A stretch of DNA of 64,000 bases from assembly GCA_016703545.1 (NCBI GenBank), contig JADJBX010000005.1:289581-353580 (forward strand), in the 5' to 3' direction. The first letter of the stretch is position 1. Each line of letters begins with the position of its first letter. This document shows, piece after piece, positions 26,892 through 35,513 of this stretch. The notes beneath the pieces are model-generated. The model searched no databases. It saw nothing but the letters and a program-made list of their open reading frames with translations, and was not told the DNA's origin. Position numbers and translations under genes: made by a program. Source of the stretch: Candidatus Amarobacillus elongatus. GTDB lineage: Bacteria > Chloroflexota > Dehalococcoidia > Tepidiformales > Tepidiformaceae.

Positions 26892-27983
26892 ATGCCCAGC
26901 TTCAAAATCCTCGTCACACCCGGAGACGGCATCGGGCCGGAAGTCATGGAAGAGGCGCTGAAGACGCTGGGCAAGATCCAGCAGAAGTTCGGCCACGAAT
27001 TCCAGTACGACGAGGAGATCATCGGCGGCGCCGGGATCGACACGCACGGCGTGGCGCTGCGGCCCGAGACGGTGGCGAAGGCGAAGGCCTCGCAGGCGGT
27101 GCTGTTCGGCGCGGTGGGCGGCCCCAAGTGGGATGACCCGAAGGCGATCGTGCGGCCGGAGGACGCGATCCTCCGCATGCGCAAGCAGCTGGGGCTGTTC
27201 GCGAACCTGCGGCCGGTGCGCGTCCACCCCCTGATGCTCAGCGACAGCACCCTCAAGCCCGAGGTGCTGGAAGGCACCGACATGGTCGTGATCCGCGAAC
27301 TCACCGGGGGCCTCTACTTCGGCCTGCCGAAGAAGCGCTGGGAAAACGCGAGCGGCCGGCAGGGGGTCGATACCCTTCGTTACAGCGAGAAGGAGATCGT
27401 GCGGATCATGCACGTCGCCTTCCAGCTGGCGCGGCAGCGGCGGAAGAAGGTCACGAGCGTCGACAAGGCGAACGTGCTGCGCACGGGGCAGCTGTGGCGC
27501 GAAATCGCCGTGGAAGTGGGCAAGGAGTACCCGGACGTGGCGCTGGAGCACCTGCTCGTGGACGCGGCGGCGATGCAGCTCCTGCGGCGGCCGGCCAGCT
27601 TCGACGTGATGGTCACGGAGAACATGTTCGGCGACATCCTCACGGACGAGGCGGCGATGCTCGCGGGGTCGATGGGGATGATGCCTTCAGCCAGCCTCGG
27701 CAAGCGCCGCAAGGACGGCACGGGCATCGGCCTGTACGAGCCGATCCACGGCAGCGCGCCCGATATCGCCGGCGAAGGGAAGGCCAACCCGCTCGCGATG
27801 ATCCTGAGCACGGCGATGATGCTCCGCCTGTCGCTCGGCCTCGAAGCGGAAGCGAAGGCCATCGAGGACGCGGTCGACGCGGCGATCAAGGACGGCTACC
27901 GCACCCCGGACATCGCGGGGACGGGCGCGCACGTGGTCAACACGGCGAAGATGGGCGACCTCGTGGCGGAGCGGCTCGCGTAG
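26892..27983 (+). CDS. leuB: 3-isopropylmalate dehydrogenase
   Basis: Oxidative decarboxylation of 3-isopropylmalate in leucine biosynthesis. The 363 residues are the usual length. Motifs include GDGIGPEV at the N terminus, the substrate-binding RxxLxLFANLRPV, RELTGGLYFG, the catalytic Tyr/Lys region, and the metal-binding NMFGDILTDEAAM, with EPIHGSAPDIAG for NAD. The start ATG 26892 has GGAGG six bases upstream. It stands alone here; leuCD are not in the window. Confidence 0.96.
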   Translation: MPSFKILVTPGDGIGPEVMEEALKTLGKIQQKFGHEFQYDEEIIGGAGIDTHGVALRPETVAKAKASQAVLFGAVGGPKWDDPKAIVRPEDAILRMRKQLGLFANLRPVRVHPLMLSDSTLKPEVLEGTDMVVIRELTGGLYFGLPKKRWENASGRQGVDTLRYSEKEIVRIMHVAFQLARQRRKKVTSVDKANVLRTGQLWREIAVEVGKEYPDVALEHLLVDAAAMQLLRRPASFDVMVTENMFGDILTDEAAMLAGSMGMMPSASLGKRRKDGTGIGLYEPIHGSAPDIAGEGKANPLAMILSTAMMLRLSLGLEAEAKAIEDAVDAAIKDGYRTPDIAGTGAHVVNTAKMGDLVAERLA

Positions 27984-28060
27984 CGCGGTTGAACGAAACG
28001 GCGAGACCGGCGGCGGGGGGTGCTCTTCCCTTGCCGCCGTCACCGCCCTACGCTCCCCGC

Positions 28061-28780
28061 ATGGCACGTGTGGCCCTGTTCGACCCCTGTTATCTCGGCA
28101 CCCTGCGCCCGGCGGACGCTTCTCACGCGATGCGCGTGCTGGAGGCGCTCGGCGACGAGGTGACGCTCATCGACGGACGCTGCTGCGGGCAGCCTTCGTA
28201 CAACAGCGGCTTCCGGCCGGAGGCGAAGCGGGTCGCGCTTTCGCTGCTACGGGAGGCGCGGCACCACGACGTGATTGTGACGACCTCGGGGTCCTGCACG
28301 AGCATGGTCACCCACTTCGTGCCGGGGCTGTTCGAGGGTTCGAGGCGCGATGGCGCGGCGCGCATCGCGAGGCGGTTCCGTGAGTTCGCGAGCTACGTCG
28401 CCGCGCACCCCGGGCTGGATTCGCTGGCACTCATGCTTGAGGGCACGGTGGTTTACCACGACAGCTGCCACCAGCGGCGCGAACTGGGCGGAACCGACGA
28501 AGTGCTCACGCTGCTGGGGAAGATCGAGCTGCTTGAGGTGCGCCGCCTGACGTATGAGGCGGAGTGCTGCGGGTTCGGCGGCGCCTTCACCGTGAAGCTG
28601 CCCGAGGTGGCCGCGGAGATGATGACCGCCAAGCTCGACGACATCCGCGCGAGCGGTGCGAAGGTGGCCGTCTCGACCGACTTCTCGTGCCTCGGGCACC
28701 TGGAGGCGGGTGCTCGCGGCACGGGCCAAACGCTCGAAACCTGGACCATCGCCGAGCTGCTCGCGAAGGCACTCGGATGA
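28061..28780 (+). CDS. lutA: LutA-like (Fe-S)-binding protein (CCG domain)
   Basis: A 239-residue LutA/YkgE homologue with two CCG domains: CGQPSYNSGF after the first CC pair, HDSCHQRRELG, and AECCGFGGAFTVK. These cysteines bind Fe-S clusters in the L-lactate oxidation complex LutABC. TACGCT (28049-28054) lies six bases before the ATG, so the transcript may be leaderless. The stop overlaps the start of the lutB-lutC fusion by 4 bp (ATGA). Confidence 0.9.
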   Translation: MARVALFDPCYLGTLRPADASHAMRVLEALGDEVTLIDGRCCGQPSYNSGFRPEAKRVALSLLREARHHDVIVTTSGSCTSMVTHFVPGLFEGSRRDGAARIARRFREFASYVAAHPGLDSLALMLEGTVVYHDSCHQRRELGGTDEVLTLLGKIELLEVRRLTYEAECCGFGGAFTVKLPEVAAEMMTAKLDDIRASGAKVAVSTDFSCLGHLEAGARGTGQTLETWTIAELLAKALG

Positions 28781-30531
28781 CGACATACCACGAACGCGCG
28801 GCGAACGAGATTGCGACGGAGCACCCCTCGCGGACGGTCACGCCGATCATGCGGAAGCTGGTCGAGGACTCGCGGGCGATGCTGCGGAAGTCGCCGGCGG
28901 ATGCCAGGCAGCGCGCGGAAGCTGCGCGCGCGGACGCCATCGGCCGGCTGGAGGAGCTGCACACGCAGGTGCGCGCGAACTTCGAACGCCGCGGCATCGG
29001 GTATCACCGCGCGAACACCCCGGCCGATGCCGTGCGCATTATTCGCGACCTTTTGGGCGATGCGAAGCGGGTGGCGAAGTCGAAGTCGATGGTGGGCGAG
29101 GAGGTGGGGCTGACGCACGCCCTCCGCGATGCCGGCATCGACCTGCTGGAGACGGACATCGGCGAGTACATCGTCGATATCGAAGGGCGGGGGCCGAGCC
29201 ACATCACCGCGCCGGCGCTGCACCTGAACCGCGCGCGCATCCGCGAGATGCTCGCGCGCAACGGCGGCGACCTCCCCGACGACGACCCCGTGCGCCTCTC
29301 GCGGTACGTCCGCGACGTGGTCGGCCGCTTCTTCCAGGACTGCGACGCGGGCATCACGGGGGCGAACGCCGTGGTCGCGCGGTCGGGCCGGGTGATGGTC
29401 GTGGAGAACGAGGGGAACGTCTCGTTGGGCGCCAGTCACCCGAAACTGCACATCGTCATCACGGGGCTGGAGAAGGTGGTCGCGGACGAAGCGGGCGCGC
29501 TCGCGATCCTCGAGGTGCTGGCGCCGAGCGCGACAGCCCAACCGCTAACGTCGTTCTCGCACTTCCTCGCGGACCCGGACCCCGGGCAGCAGCGGCATGT
29601 CGTGTTCGTGGATAACGGGCGGTCCGCCATCGCGGCGGGGAAGTACCACGACGTGCTGCGCTGCATCCGCTGCGGGGCGTGCATGAACGCGTGCCCGGTG
29701 TACCGCGCGGCGGGTGGCCTTTCGTACGGGTCGCCGTACATGGGGCCAATCGGGGCGGTGCTTTCGCCGCTGCTGTGGAAGGACGGGCGGTACGCGGATC
29801 TGCCGCTCGCATCGAGCCTGTGCGGGCGGTGCACGGAGGTGTGCCCGGTCGGGATTCCGCTGCACCGCATGCTCCTCGACCTGCGCGCCGACTCCGTTCG
29901 GGCAGGACAAACGGGCAGCCGCCTGGAGCGGCTGGCGTGGCAGGCATGGTCGCTTGCGTTCGAAGGGCCAACGCGGGCGCGCGCGTCGGCGGCGCTGGGG
30001 CGAATTGGACTGAACGGCGGGCGGCGGGTGTTTCGCACCCATGGCACGGCCACCGACCCGCGGGTGCTGCCGGCGGCCGGGGTGCCCGAGCGCGACCCGG
30101 CCAACCTCGTCGCGGATGCGCGCCGCCCGGATAGCGTGACGGTGATCGCGCCGGATGAGATCGAGCCCCCGGACCTGGTGGACCTGTTCCGGCTGCGCGC
30201 CGCGGCACTGGGCGTGACGCTGCTGGACCATCATGACCCGCGCGAGGGCGACCGCGTGCTGCGGGCGACAGCGGGCATCGCGGCCACGGGGAGCGTGCTC
30301 CTGACGGGCGAGGCGGCCGCGCGACGGCCGTTGCTCGGGGCGCGCCGGGTGGTGGTGTTCCTCGACCCGGCGGCGCTGGTGCGGTACCCCTCGGGGCTCG
30401 CTCCGCACCTCGGCGATGGTGACTGCCTGGTCCTCACCGGGGCGAGCCGCACGGCGGACATCGAGAAGCAGATTGTGCGCGGCATCCACGGGAGCGAGGA
30501 GCTGGCGGTGGTGCTGGAGGGCGCGCGATAG
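28777..30531 (+). CDS. lutB: LutB-LutC fusion (lactate utilisation Fe-S protein with LUD domain)
   Basis: A product of 584 residues. Residues about 1-300 are the LutB LUD domain (GANAVVARSGRVMVVENEGN), then two 4Fe-4S motifs, CIRCGACMNACPVYR near 294 and CGRCTEVCPVGIP near 352. After a linker, residues about 445-584 match the C-terminal half of LutC (LUD), ending SRTADIEKQIVRGIHG. LutB is normally about 475 residues and LutC a separate protein of about 230, so this is a fusion with a shortened LutC part. With LutA it should oxidise L-lactate to pyruvate. Confidence 0.88.
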   Translation: MTTYHERAANEIATEHPSRTVTPIMRKLVEDSRAMLRKSPADARQRAEAARADAIGRLEELHTQVRANFERRGIGYHRANTPADAVRIIRDLLGDAKRVAKSKSMVGEEVGLTHALRDAGIDLLETDIGEYIVDIEGRGPSHITAPALHLNRARIREMLARNGGDLPDDDPVRLSRYVRDVVGRFFQDCDAGITGANAVVARSGRVMVVENEGNVSLGASHPKLHIVITGLEKVVADEAGALAILEVLAPSATAQPLTSFSHFLADPDPGQQRHVVFVDNGRSAIAAGKYHDVLRCIRCGACMNACPVYRAAGGLSYGSPYMGPIGAVLSPLLWKDGRYADLPLASSLCGRCTEVCPVGIPLHRMLLDLRADSVRAGQTGSRLERLAWQAWSLAFEGPTRARASAALGRIGLNGGRRVFRTHGTATDPRVLPAAGVPERDPANLVADARRPDSVTVIAPDEIEPPDLVDLFRLRAAALGVTLLDHHDPREGDRVLRATAGIAATGSVLLTGEAAARRPLLGARRVVVFLDPAALVRYPSGLAPHLGDGDCLVLTGASRTADIEKQIVRGIHGSEELAVVLEGAR

Positions 30532-30567
30532 AATCGGGGGTGCCGGGGACGCCCGGGAGAGGCAGCC

Positions 30568-30783
30568 ATGGAAGTGACGGCCCATCTTCGAAAAGGACGA
30601 CGAGTGGTGGATCGCCTGGACCGAGGAGGTCCCCGGGCGTTCGGGCAGGGGCACACGCTCGAGGAGTGCCGCGAGTCGCTGCGGGACGCGGTGGAGATGA
30701 TGCTCGAAGAGATCCATGCGCAATCGCTGCAGGAGACCGAAGGGCGCCCGATGATTCGCGAGCGGATTACCGTGTCACTGTGA
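30568..30783 (+). CDS. hicB: HicB family antitoxin (two compensating indels)
   Basis: A 71-residue antitoxin of a HicAB toxin-antitoxin pair. The direct translation is garbled at residues 10-24, but the alternative frame across 30591-30637 reads KDDEWWIAWTEEVPG, the exact HicB N-terminal motif. Removing one A from AAAA (30591-30594) and adding one G to GGG (30635-30637) gives a normal HicB, continuing into AFGQGHTLEECRESLRDA. The order is hicB before hicA, the reverse of the classical locus. The stop overlaps hicA by 4 bp. Confidence 0.85.
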   Translation: MEVTAHLRKGRRVVDRLDRGGPRAFGQGHTLEECRESLRDAVEMMLEEIHAQSLQETEGRPMIRERITVSL

Positions 30784-30971
30784 AGCGATCGGAGTTCGAG
30801 GAGTACCTCAAGCGACACGGATGCCGGTTCAACCGGGAGAAGACGCGGCACTCCAGCGTCATCAACCCGGGACTGAACAAAGGTACCGTCGTGCCACGCC
30901 ACAACGAGCTTTCCACGAACCTGATCCGGCGGATCAGCGATCCGCCCGGCATCCCGCAGCCGTGGGAGTGA
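30780..30971 (+). CDS. hicA: HicA family mRNA interferase toxin
   Basis: A 63-residue HicA-type dsRBD-fold toxin. It begins MKRSEFEEYLKRHGCRF, has the active-site histidine in EKTRHSSVINP (family: H-S/H), and the PRHNELSTNLIRRI segment after the strand pair. HicA cleaves mRNA and is neutralised by HicB. It starts with GTG within the hicB stop (GTGA), and its own stop overlaps the start of the dam gene in the same way. Confidence 0.88.
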   Translation: MKRSEFEEYLKRHGCRFNREKTRHSSVINPGLNKGTVVPRHNELSTNLIRRISDPPGIPQPWE

Positions 30972-31846
30972 GCCGGCCACCGTCGCCGTTCCTGAAGTGG
31001 GCGGGGGGCAAGGCGCGGCTCGCGCCGGTCGTCCTCGGCCGCGCGCCGGAGCGGTTCGGGCACTACCACGAGCCGTTCCTCGGCGGCGGCGCGGTGTTTT
31101 TCGCGTTCGCGGGAGCGGGGCGGGCGCCCGGCCCCCACCTCGGCGACGCCAATCCCGCGCTCATTTCGTGCTATCGCAGCGTGCGGGATGACCCGGAGGG
31201 GGTGATCGCGGCGCTCGAGACGCTTGAGACGCGGTACCTCGCACTGGGCACGGACGAACGCGCGGGGTGCTACTACGAGGTGCGCGCTGCACGGCCCGAG
31301 GGCGCGGCGGCGAACGCGGCGCGGCTCATATTCCTCAACCGCACGGGATACAACGGGCTCTACCGGGAGAACAGCCGGGGGGAGTTCAACGTCCCCCACG
31401 GCCGGTACGTCCGCCCGCGAATCCTCGATCGCGACGGGCTGCGGGCGGCATCCCGCGCGCTGGCGGGGGCGACGCTCTGCCCCGGCGATTTCGAGCAGGC
31501 GTGCGTGGCGGCCACGGCCGGGGATTTCATCTACCTGGACCCGCCGTACCAGCCGCTGACGGCGACCGCCCGATTCACCGCCTACACGCGTTCCGCCTTC
31601 GGCGAGCCGGAACAGGAGCGGCTGCGGGATGCCTTCGAACGCCTGACACGGGCGGGCGTGGCGGCGCTGCTATCGAATTCGGACCACGAGCGCATCCGCG
31701 ATCTGTATGGGGAGCGGGGATTCGGGTTCGACACGGTGCTGATGTCGCGCGCGATCAACTCCGTGGGAAGCGGCCGCGCGCCCATCCCAGAGCTGCTGAT
31801 CGACAACTTCGGGCGGCCGGAAGTGCGCGCGGCGATGGAGCGGTAA
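30968..31846 (+). CDS. dam: D12-class DNA adenine (N6) methyltransferase
   Basis: A Dam/DpnM-like methylase of 292 residues. The AdoMet motif is PFLKWAGGKARL with HEPFLGGGAVFF, and the catalytic motif IV is DFIYLDPPYQPL; the NRTGYNGLYRENSRGEFN segment is typical. It probably methylates GATC or a related site. There is no restriction enzyme gene beside it, so it is a solitary methylase. It overlaps hicA by 4 bp and so belongs to the hicB-hicA-dam transcription unit. Confidence 0.92.
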   Translation: MSRPPSPFLKWAGGKARLAPVVLGRAPERFGHYHEPFLGGGAVFFAFAGAGRAPGPHLGDANPALISCYRSVRDDPEGVIAALETLETRYLALGTDERAGCYYEVRAARPEGAAANAARLIFLNRTGYNGLYRENSRGEFNVPHGRYVRPRILDRDGLRAASRALAGATLCPGDFEQACVAATAGDFIYLDPPYQPLTATARFTAYTRSAFGEPEQERLRDAFERLTRAGVAALLSNSDHERIRDLYGERGFGFDTVLMSRAINSVGSGRAPIPELLIDNFGRPEVRAAMER

Positions 31847-31936
31847 GGGCGAAGCAAGCGAGCCACGGGCGATTGGGCCTTGCCGGGCAACGCCGCCGGT
31901 GCTACGAAGGGCCGAGCATCGCGCCAAGGAGCCCAC

Positions 31937-33205
31937 ATGCCCGCCGACTTCACTCCCGAAGGCCTCGCCCTGCAGGCGAAGGTCAAGACGTTCATGGACG
32001 AACTGATCTACCCCAACGAGGAGGAGTTCGAACGGCAGTACCGCGAGCTCGGGGATCATTCGTACCCCCCGATCCTTGACGACCTGAAGGCGGAGGCGCG
32101 AAACCGGGGCCTCTGGAACATGTTCCTGCCGCATCTGCGCCCGGGCGACCCGGGGACCAAGCTCAGCAACCTGGACTACGCGCCGATTTCCGAGGAGCTC
32201 GGGAAGGTGACGTTCGCGCCGGAGGTGTTCAACTGCAACGCCCCGGACACGGGCAACATGGAGGTCCTGAACACCTTCGCCACCGAGCGCATCCGGCAGG
32301 AGTGGCTGACGCCGCTGCTGAACGGCGACATCCGTTCGGGGTTCGCGATGACGGAGCCGGACGTGGCCTCCTCGGACGCGACGAACATCTCGCTGCAAAT
32401 CACGAAGGACGGCGACGAGTACGTCCTGAACGGCCGCAAGTGGTTCACCACGGGCGCGCTCGCCGACCGCTGCCGGGTGTTCATCGTGATGGGCAAATCG
32501 AACCCGAACGAGGCACGGCACAAGCAGCAGTCGATGATCGTGGTGCCGAAGGCGACCCCGGGCGTGACGGTCGAGCGTTCGCTCACCGTGTTCGGGGGCG
32601 AGGACCGCGGGGGCCACGGCCAGATCCTGTTCGAAAACGTGCGCGTGCCAGCCGACCACCTCCTCGGGGAGGAAGGGAGCGGATTCGCGATTTCGCAGGC
32701 GCGGCTGGGGCCGGGCCGCATCCATCACTGCATGCGCACGATCGGCGTGGCGGAGCGCGCGCTGGAGCTGATGTGCAAGCGGGCGATGGTGCGGCACGCG
32801 TTCGGCTCGCTGGTGGCGCAGAAGGGGCTCATCCAGGACTGGATCGCGGAGTCGCGCGTGGAGATCGACATGGCGCGCGAGTACGTGCTGCGCTGCGCGC
32901 ACATGATGGACACGGTCGGGAACAAGGGCGCGGCGAACGAGATCGCGGGCATCAAGGTCGCGATCCCGAACATGGCGCTGAAGGTCATCGACCGCGCGAT
33001 CCAGGTGCACGGGGCGGCGGGCGTCACGCAGGACACGCCGCTGGCGGCGATGTGGGCGAACACGCGCACGATCCGGCTCGCCGACGGCCCGGACGAAGTG
33101 CACAAGATGACCATCGCGCGGCGTGAGCTGAAGAAGTACGACCCGAACTTCCACATGAACCCGCAGCCCGGGGACCACGATCCGCAGGTGTTCCAGAGGC
33201 CGTGA
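31937..33205 (+). CDS. Acyl-CoA dehydrogenase
   Basis: A 422-residue flavoenzyme of the acyl-CoA dehydrogenase family, of the longer type close to ACAD10/11. It contains FAMTEPDVASSDATNI (flavin/substrate site), YVLNGRKWFTTGA, and near the C terminus AIQVHGAAGVTQDTPLA with a DGPDEVH motif. It introduces a trans-2 double bond in an acyl-CoA, passing electrons to ETF. ATG 31937 has AAGGAG five bases upstream. It is not in an operon with other beta-oxidation genes. Confidence 0.93.
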   Translation: MPADFTPEGLALQAKVKTFMDELIYPNEEEFERQYRELGDHSYPPILDDLKAEARNRGLWNMFLPHLRPGDPGTKLSNLDYAPISEELGKVTFAPEVFNCNAPDTGNMEVLNTFATERIRQEWLTPLLNGDIRSGFAMTEPDVASSDATNISLQITKDGDEYVLNGRKWFTTGALADRCRVFIVMGKSNPNEARHKQQSMIVVPKATPGVTVERSLTVFGGEDRGGHGQILFENVRVPADHLLGEEGSGFAISQARLGPGRIHHCMRTIGVAERALELMCKRAMVRHAFGSLVAQKGLIQDWIAESRVEIDMAREYVLRCAHMMDTVGNKGAANEIAGIKVAIPNMALKVIDRAIQVHGAAGVTQDTPLAAMWANTRTIRLADGPDEVHKMTIARRELKKYDPNFHMNPQPGDHDPQVFQRP

Positions 33206-33210
33206 GGGAG

Positions 33211-33260
33211 GGTTTAGAGGTTAGCCGTTAGCCGCTGGCCGCTGGGCGCTGGCGGCTAAT
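33211..33260. repeat. Short GTTAGCCG/GCTGGCCG repeat with hairpin
   Basis: Tandem seven- to eight-base units (TTAGCCG, then GCTGGCC, GCTGGGC, GCTGGCG) form a hairpin with an 8-bp stem (TTAGCCGC at 33228-33235 with GCGGCTAA at 33252-33259). It lies between convergent acyl-CoA dehydrogenase and lipoprotein genes. A related element lies at 40705-40777. Confidence 0.6.
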
Positions 33261-33264
33261 CGCT

Positions 33265-33990
33265 TCAACCCGGGTTCTGGTTCTCGGCGTCTTCGGCCTT
33301 GCCGTCGAAGACGTCGTTGACGCGGTTCAGCATGCGGCGGGCGACGCGCACGGAGAGGGCGATGTCCTCGGAGCCTTCGAGGCCGGACTGCACGACCGCG
33401 TGCAGGATGCGGCCCGTGCGGAAGCAGACGATGGTGTCGACGGTGGTGGGGGATTGGCCACTGCGCGTGGTGACCAGGTAGCCGGCGGACTCATCGCCCA
33501 TGTGGGGGACGGCGAATTCGCGGACGTCGTCGTCGCCGCCGATGAGAACGCCGCAGCTCGCCTTGCTGTTGGAGGCGCTGGCGCGCATGTCCTCGGCCGC
33601 GGCTTTCGTCTCGGTGTAGAGCGTCGATTGGGTGATGAAGAAGCGCGGGCCGGCCTGCCTGTCGTAGGGATCGCTGCGGACGAAGAACTTGAGGTGCGCG
33701 GTGAGGCGGCCGATGGCGTCGAGGCGGTTCGCCTCAACCTCGGGGTCATCCGCGAACGCCTCGGCCCACTGCTTGTTGCTGAAGTCGACCTCGGTGGGCT
33801 CGCCGTTCTCGTCGGTGTAGGCCTCCATGCCGAGGGGGGCCTGGTCGTCCGGGAGGGCCATGGCGGCGAGGTCGTACTTGTCGTCATCGAGGTTGGCGGG
33901 GTATTCGCGGCCTTCGCCACACGCGATGGTGAGGAGCGCGAGGCTGGCGACGAACCCGAGAGCGAGGCGGACCTTCATGCGGCGATCCAT
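33265..33990 (-). CDS. Hypothetical lipoprotein
   Basis: A 241-residue exported product. The N-terminal signal peptide (MKVRLALGFVASLALLTIAC) ends in a lipobox with Cys near residue 24, so it should be lipidated and held at the outer face of the membrane. The mature part is acidic, with single cysteines (ASCGVLIGG, TIVCFRTG). No domain is recognised; the central half resembles sensor-like alpha/beta folds. Starts at ATG 33990 or 33978 are both possible. The gene ends near a repeat. Confidence 0.7.
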   Translation of the reverse strand: MDRRMKVRLALGFVASLALLTIACGEGREYPANLDDDKYDLAAMALPDDQAPLGMEAYTDENGEPTEVDFSNKQWAEAFADDPEVEANRLDAIGRLTAHLKFFVRSDPYDRQAGPRFFITQSTLYTETKAAAEDMRASASNSKASCGVLIGGDDDVREFAVPHMGDESAGYLVTTRSGQSPTTVDTIVCFRTGRILHAVVQSGLEGSEDIALSVRVARRMLNRVNDVFDGKAEDAENQNPG

Positions 33991-34104
33991 GGGGAGGGTA
34001 TCCCGGTATGGTACGCGAAAGCGGTGTGGCCGGATGGGTGGGGGCGGTGGAGCCCCGGCCGCGCGCCCGCTATGCTCCGCCGACCACTTACGCGAGGTGT
34101 CCCC

Positions 34105-34497
34105 ATGGGCCTTTCGGTCGAAGACCAGCTGGCGATCCAGCAGCTCTACGCGCGCTACAACCACGCCATCGACTCGGGTAACGGGGCGGGCTGGGCCGAA
34201 TGCTTCACGCCCGACGGGACGTTCAGCTCGGGTTCGGGGAACTTCGCCGGGACGGAGCAGCTGGCGGCGTTCGCCACCGGCTTCGCGTCGCGCCTCAAGG
34301 GGCGGCACTGGATCAACAACCTCGTCGTCGATGCCGAGGGCGATGGGGCGAAGGGCTCCTGCTACCTGGTGCTCTGGAAGCTAAACGACCCGGGAACGCC
34401 GCCGAACGTGCTCACGACGGCGATCTATCACGACACGCTGGCGAAGTCGGGCGGGCAATGGAAGTTTTCGAGCCGCACCGTGAAGGGCGACGCCTGA
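34105..34497 (+). CDS. Nuclear transport factor 2-like (SnoaL-type) protein
   Basis: A 130-residue NTF2-fold protein. Residues 5-40 show EDQLAIQQLYARYNHAID, then WAECFTPDGTF, a pattern typical of SnoaL_4-type proteins. The end HDTLAKSGGQWKFSSRTVKG is equally typical. These proteins act as small isomerases, dehydratases or ligand-binding domains; the substrate is unknown. GAGGTG lies six or seven bases before the ATG. Confidence 0.85.
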   Translation: MGLSVEDQLAIQQLYARYNHAIDSGNGAGWAECFTPDGTFSSGSGNFAGTEQLAAFATGFASRLKGRHWINNLVVDAEGDGAKGSCYLVLWKLNDPGTPPNVLTTAIYHDTLAKSGGQWKFSSRTVKGDA

Positions 34498-34531
34498 ACG
34501 GGGCACGGGACGCGGGTGAGGGGGCGGCGGC

Positions 34532-34711
34532 ATGAGGCTGTTCCTCGTGCAGGCGGCCGTCCTCGGGGCGGTGGCCCTGGTGGTGATTGCGCTCGTGTTC
34601 CGCAATCAGCGCGCGCGAGACCTTTTGCGCACGCTGCGTAACGTCGCGTGGGTGTACATCGCGCTGGTGTTCGCGCTGGGGCTGTACCGGCTCTGGCAGC
34701 AGGGGCTCTAG
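34532..34711 (+). CDS. Small two-helix membrane protein
   Basis: A 59-codon frame. The product has two hydrophobic stretches, AAVLGAVALVVIALVF and VAWVYIALVFALGLY, joined by a basic loop (RNQRARDLLRTLR), a hairpin topology typical of small membrane proteins. It sits 35 bp after the SnoaL-type gene and is followed directly by a terminator hairpin, which supports a real last gene of an operon. No family is known. Confidence 0.6.
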   Translation: MRLFLVQAAVLGAVALVVIALVFRNQRARDLLRTLRNVAWVYIALVFALGLYRLWQQGL

Positions 34712-34712
34712 A

Positions 34713-34738
34713 GCGGGCGCCCTCGCGAGGGCGCCCGC
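34713..34738. terminator. Perfect GC palindrome between convergent genes
   Basis: A 26-bp perfect palindrome starting two bases after the TAG of the small membrane protein, with no U-run. It lies between convergent genes and could act as a factor-independent pause or a bidirectional terminator. Confidence 0.6.
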
Positions 34739-34757
34739 GGTCATGCCGATGGCGTGG

Positions 34758-35495
34758 CTACACGCCGTGAATCGAGGCGAGGCGGGCCGACCGGCGCGGC
34801 ACGTACTCGTCATCGCGCGGCACGGACCAGAGCGACCATACGCCGCTCTCCCACTCGGCCTTGCCGATGCCCCACTGCAGGTAGCGAAGGCGGCGGCGCT
34901 CCACGATGGCACGCTGGACGTGCCAGGGAAGGTCCGTGAGGGGCGCGGCGGGGAGCGGCGGGCTGCCGCCGTAGTGGCCCTCGTTCGGGCGCAGCTCGCG
35001 GTTCAGTTCCCGCTGGAGCGCCCAGATCACGAGCTTCACGTGGTCGTCCGGCACCGGGTCGATCCCCGAATCGATGCCAGGGTAGTAGTGGAGCGGGTTA
35101 TCGAAGGCCGCAAGCCCTTCGCGGATGTCCTCGTTGATCTCGTCGCCGAGGTCCTGGAGGGCGGGCGGCAGGTCGGGATCGCGCGCGGTCCACTGGTGTT
35201 CCGGGGGGATGGCATCGACCAGCGGGCGCGGGTGGCCAAGGCGCAGGGGGAGCGCCCCCAGCACCTGGTGGACGTTCGCCAGCGCGGGGTCGGTCTCGAC
35301 GCGGTCGAGGAGCTCCCGGTAGGTGAGGGGCTTGCCGGGCTGGATGAAGGGCTGGTGGGTATCGCGCAGGGCGACGGCGCCCGTGGTGGGGTCGACGCTG
35401 TGAACGAGGGTGGCGAAGGCGCGCAGGCGGCGGCCGGGGCTGGGGTCGATGCGGCTGGGGTCGAAGGCGCTGACGTTGCGGTCGGCGAGTGGCAC
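34758..35495 (-). CDS. Hypothetical protein of unknown three-gene module
   Basis: A 245-residue soluble protein that matches no family I recognise. It has many Pro and Asp residues, including AIPPEHQWTARDPDLPPA and LHYYPGIDSGIDPVPDD. The C-terminal third is basic and aromatic (AIVERRRLRYLQWGIG, then WSLWSVPRDDEYVPRRS). No signal peptide or membrane helix is seen. It is the last of three same-strand genes (36133 to 34758), separated from the second by a hairpin at 35514-35536. Confidence 0.55.
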   Translation of the reverse strand: MPLADRNVSAFDPSRIDPSPGRRLRAFATLVHSVDPTTGAVALRDTHQPFIQPGKPLTYRELLDRVETDPALANVHQVLGALPLRLGHPRPLVDAIPPEHQWTARDPDLPPALQDLGDEINEDIREGLAAFDNPLHYYPGIDSGIDPVPDDHVKLVIWALQRELNRELRPNEGHYGGSPPLPAAPLTDLPWHVQRAIVERRRLRYLQWGIGKAEWESGVWSLWSVPRDDEYVPRRSARLASIHGV

Positions 35496-35513
35496 CCAGC
35501 GCGATGGCTCGGG

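Noticed and set aside
30540..30779. Upstream extension of the hicA frame
   Set aside because: The upstream part is the hicB gene in another frame. The GTG at 30780 gives the correct HicA N terminus with a 4-bp overlap.
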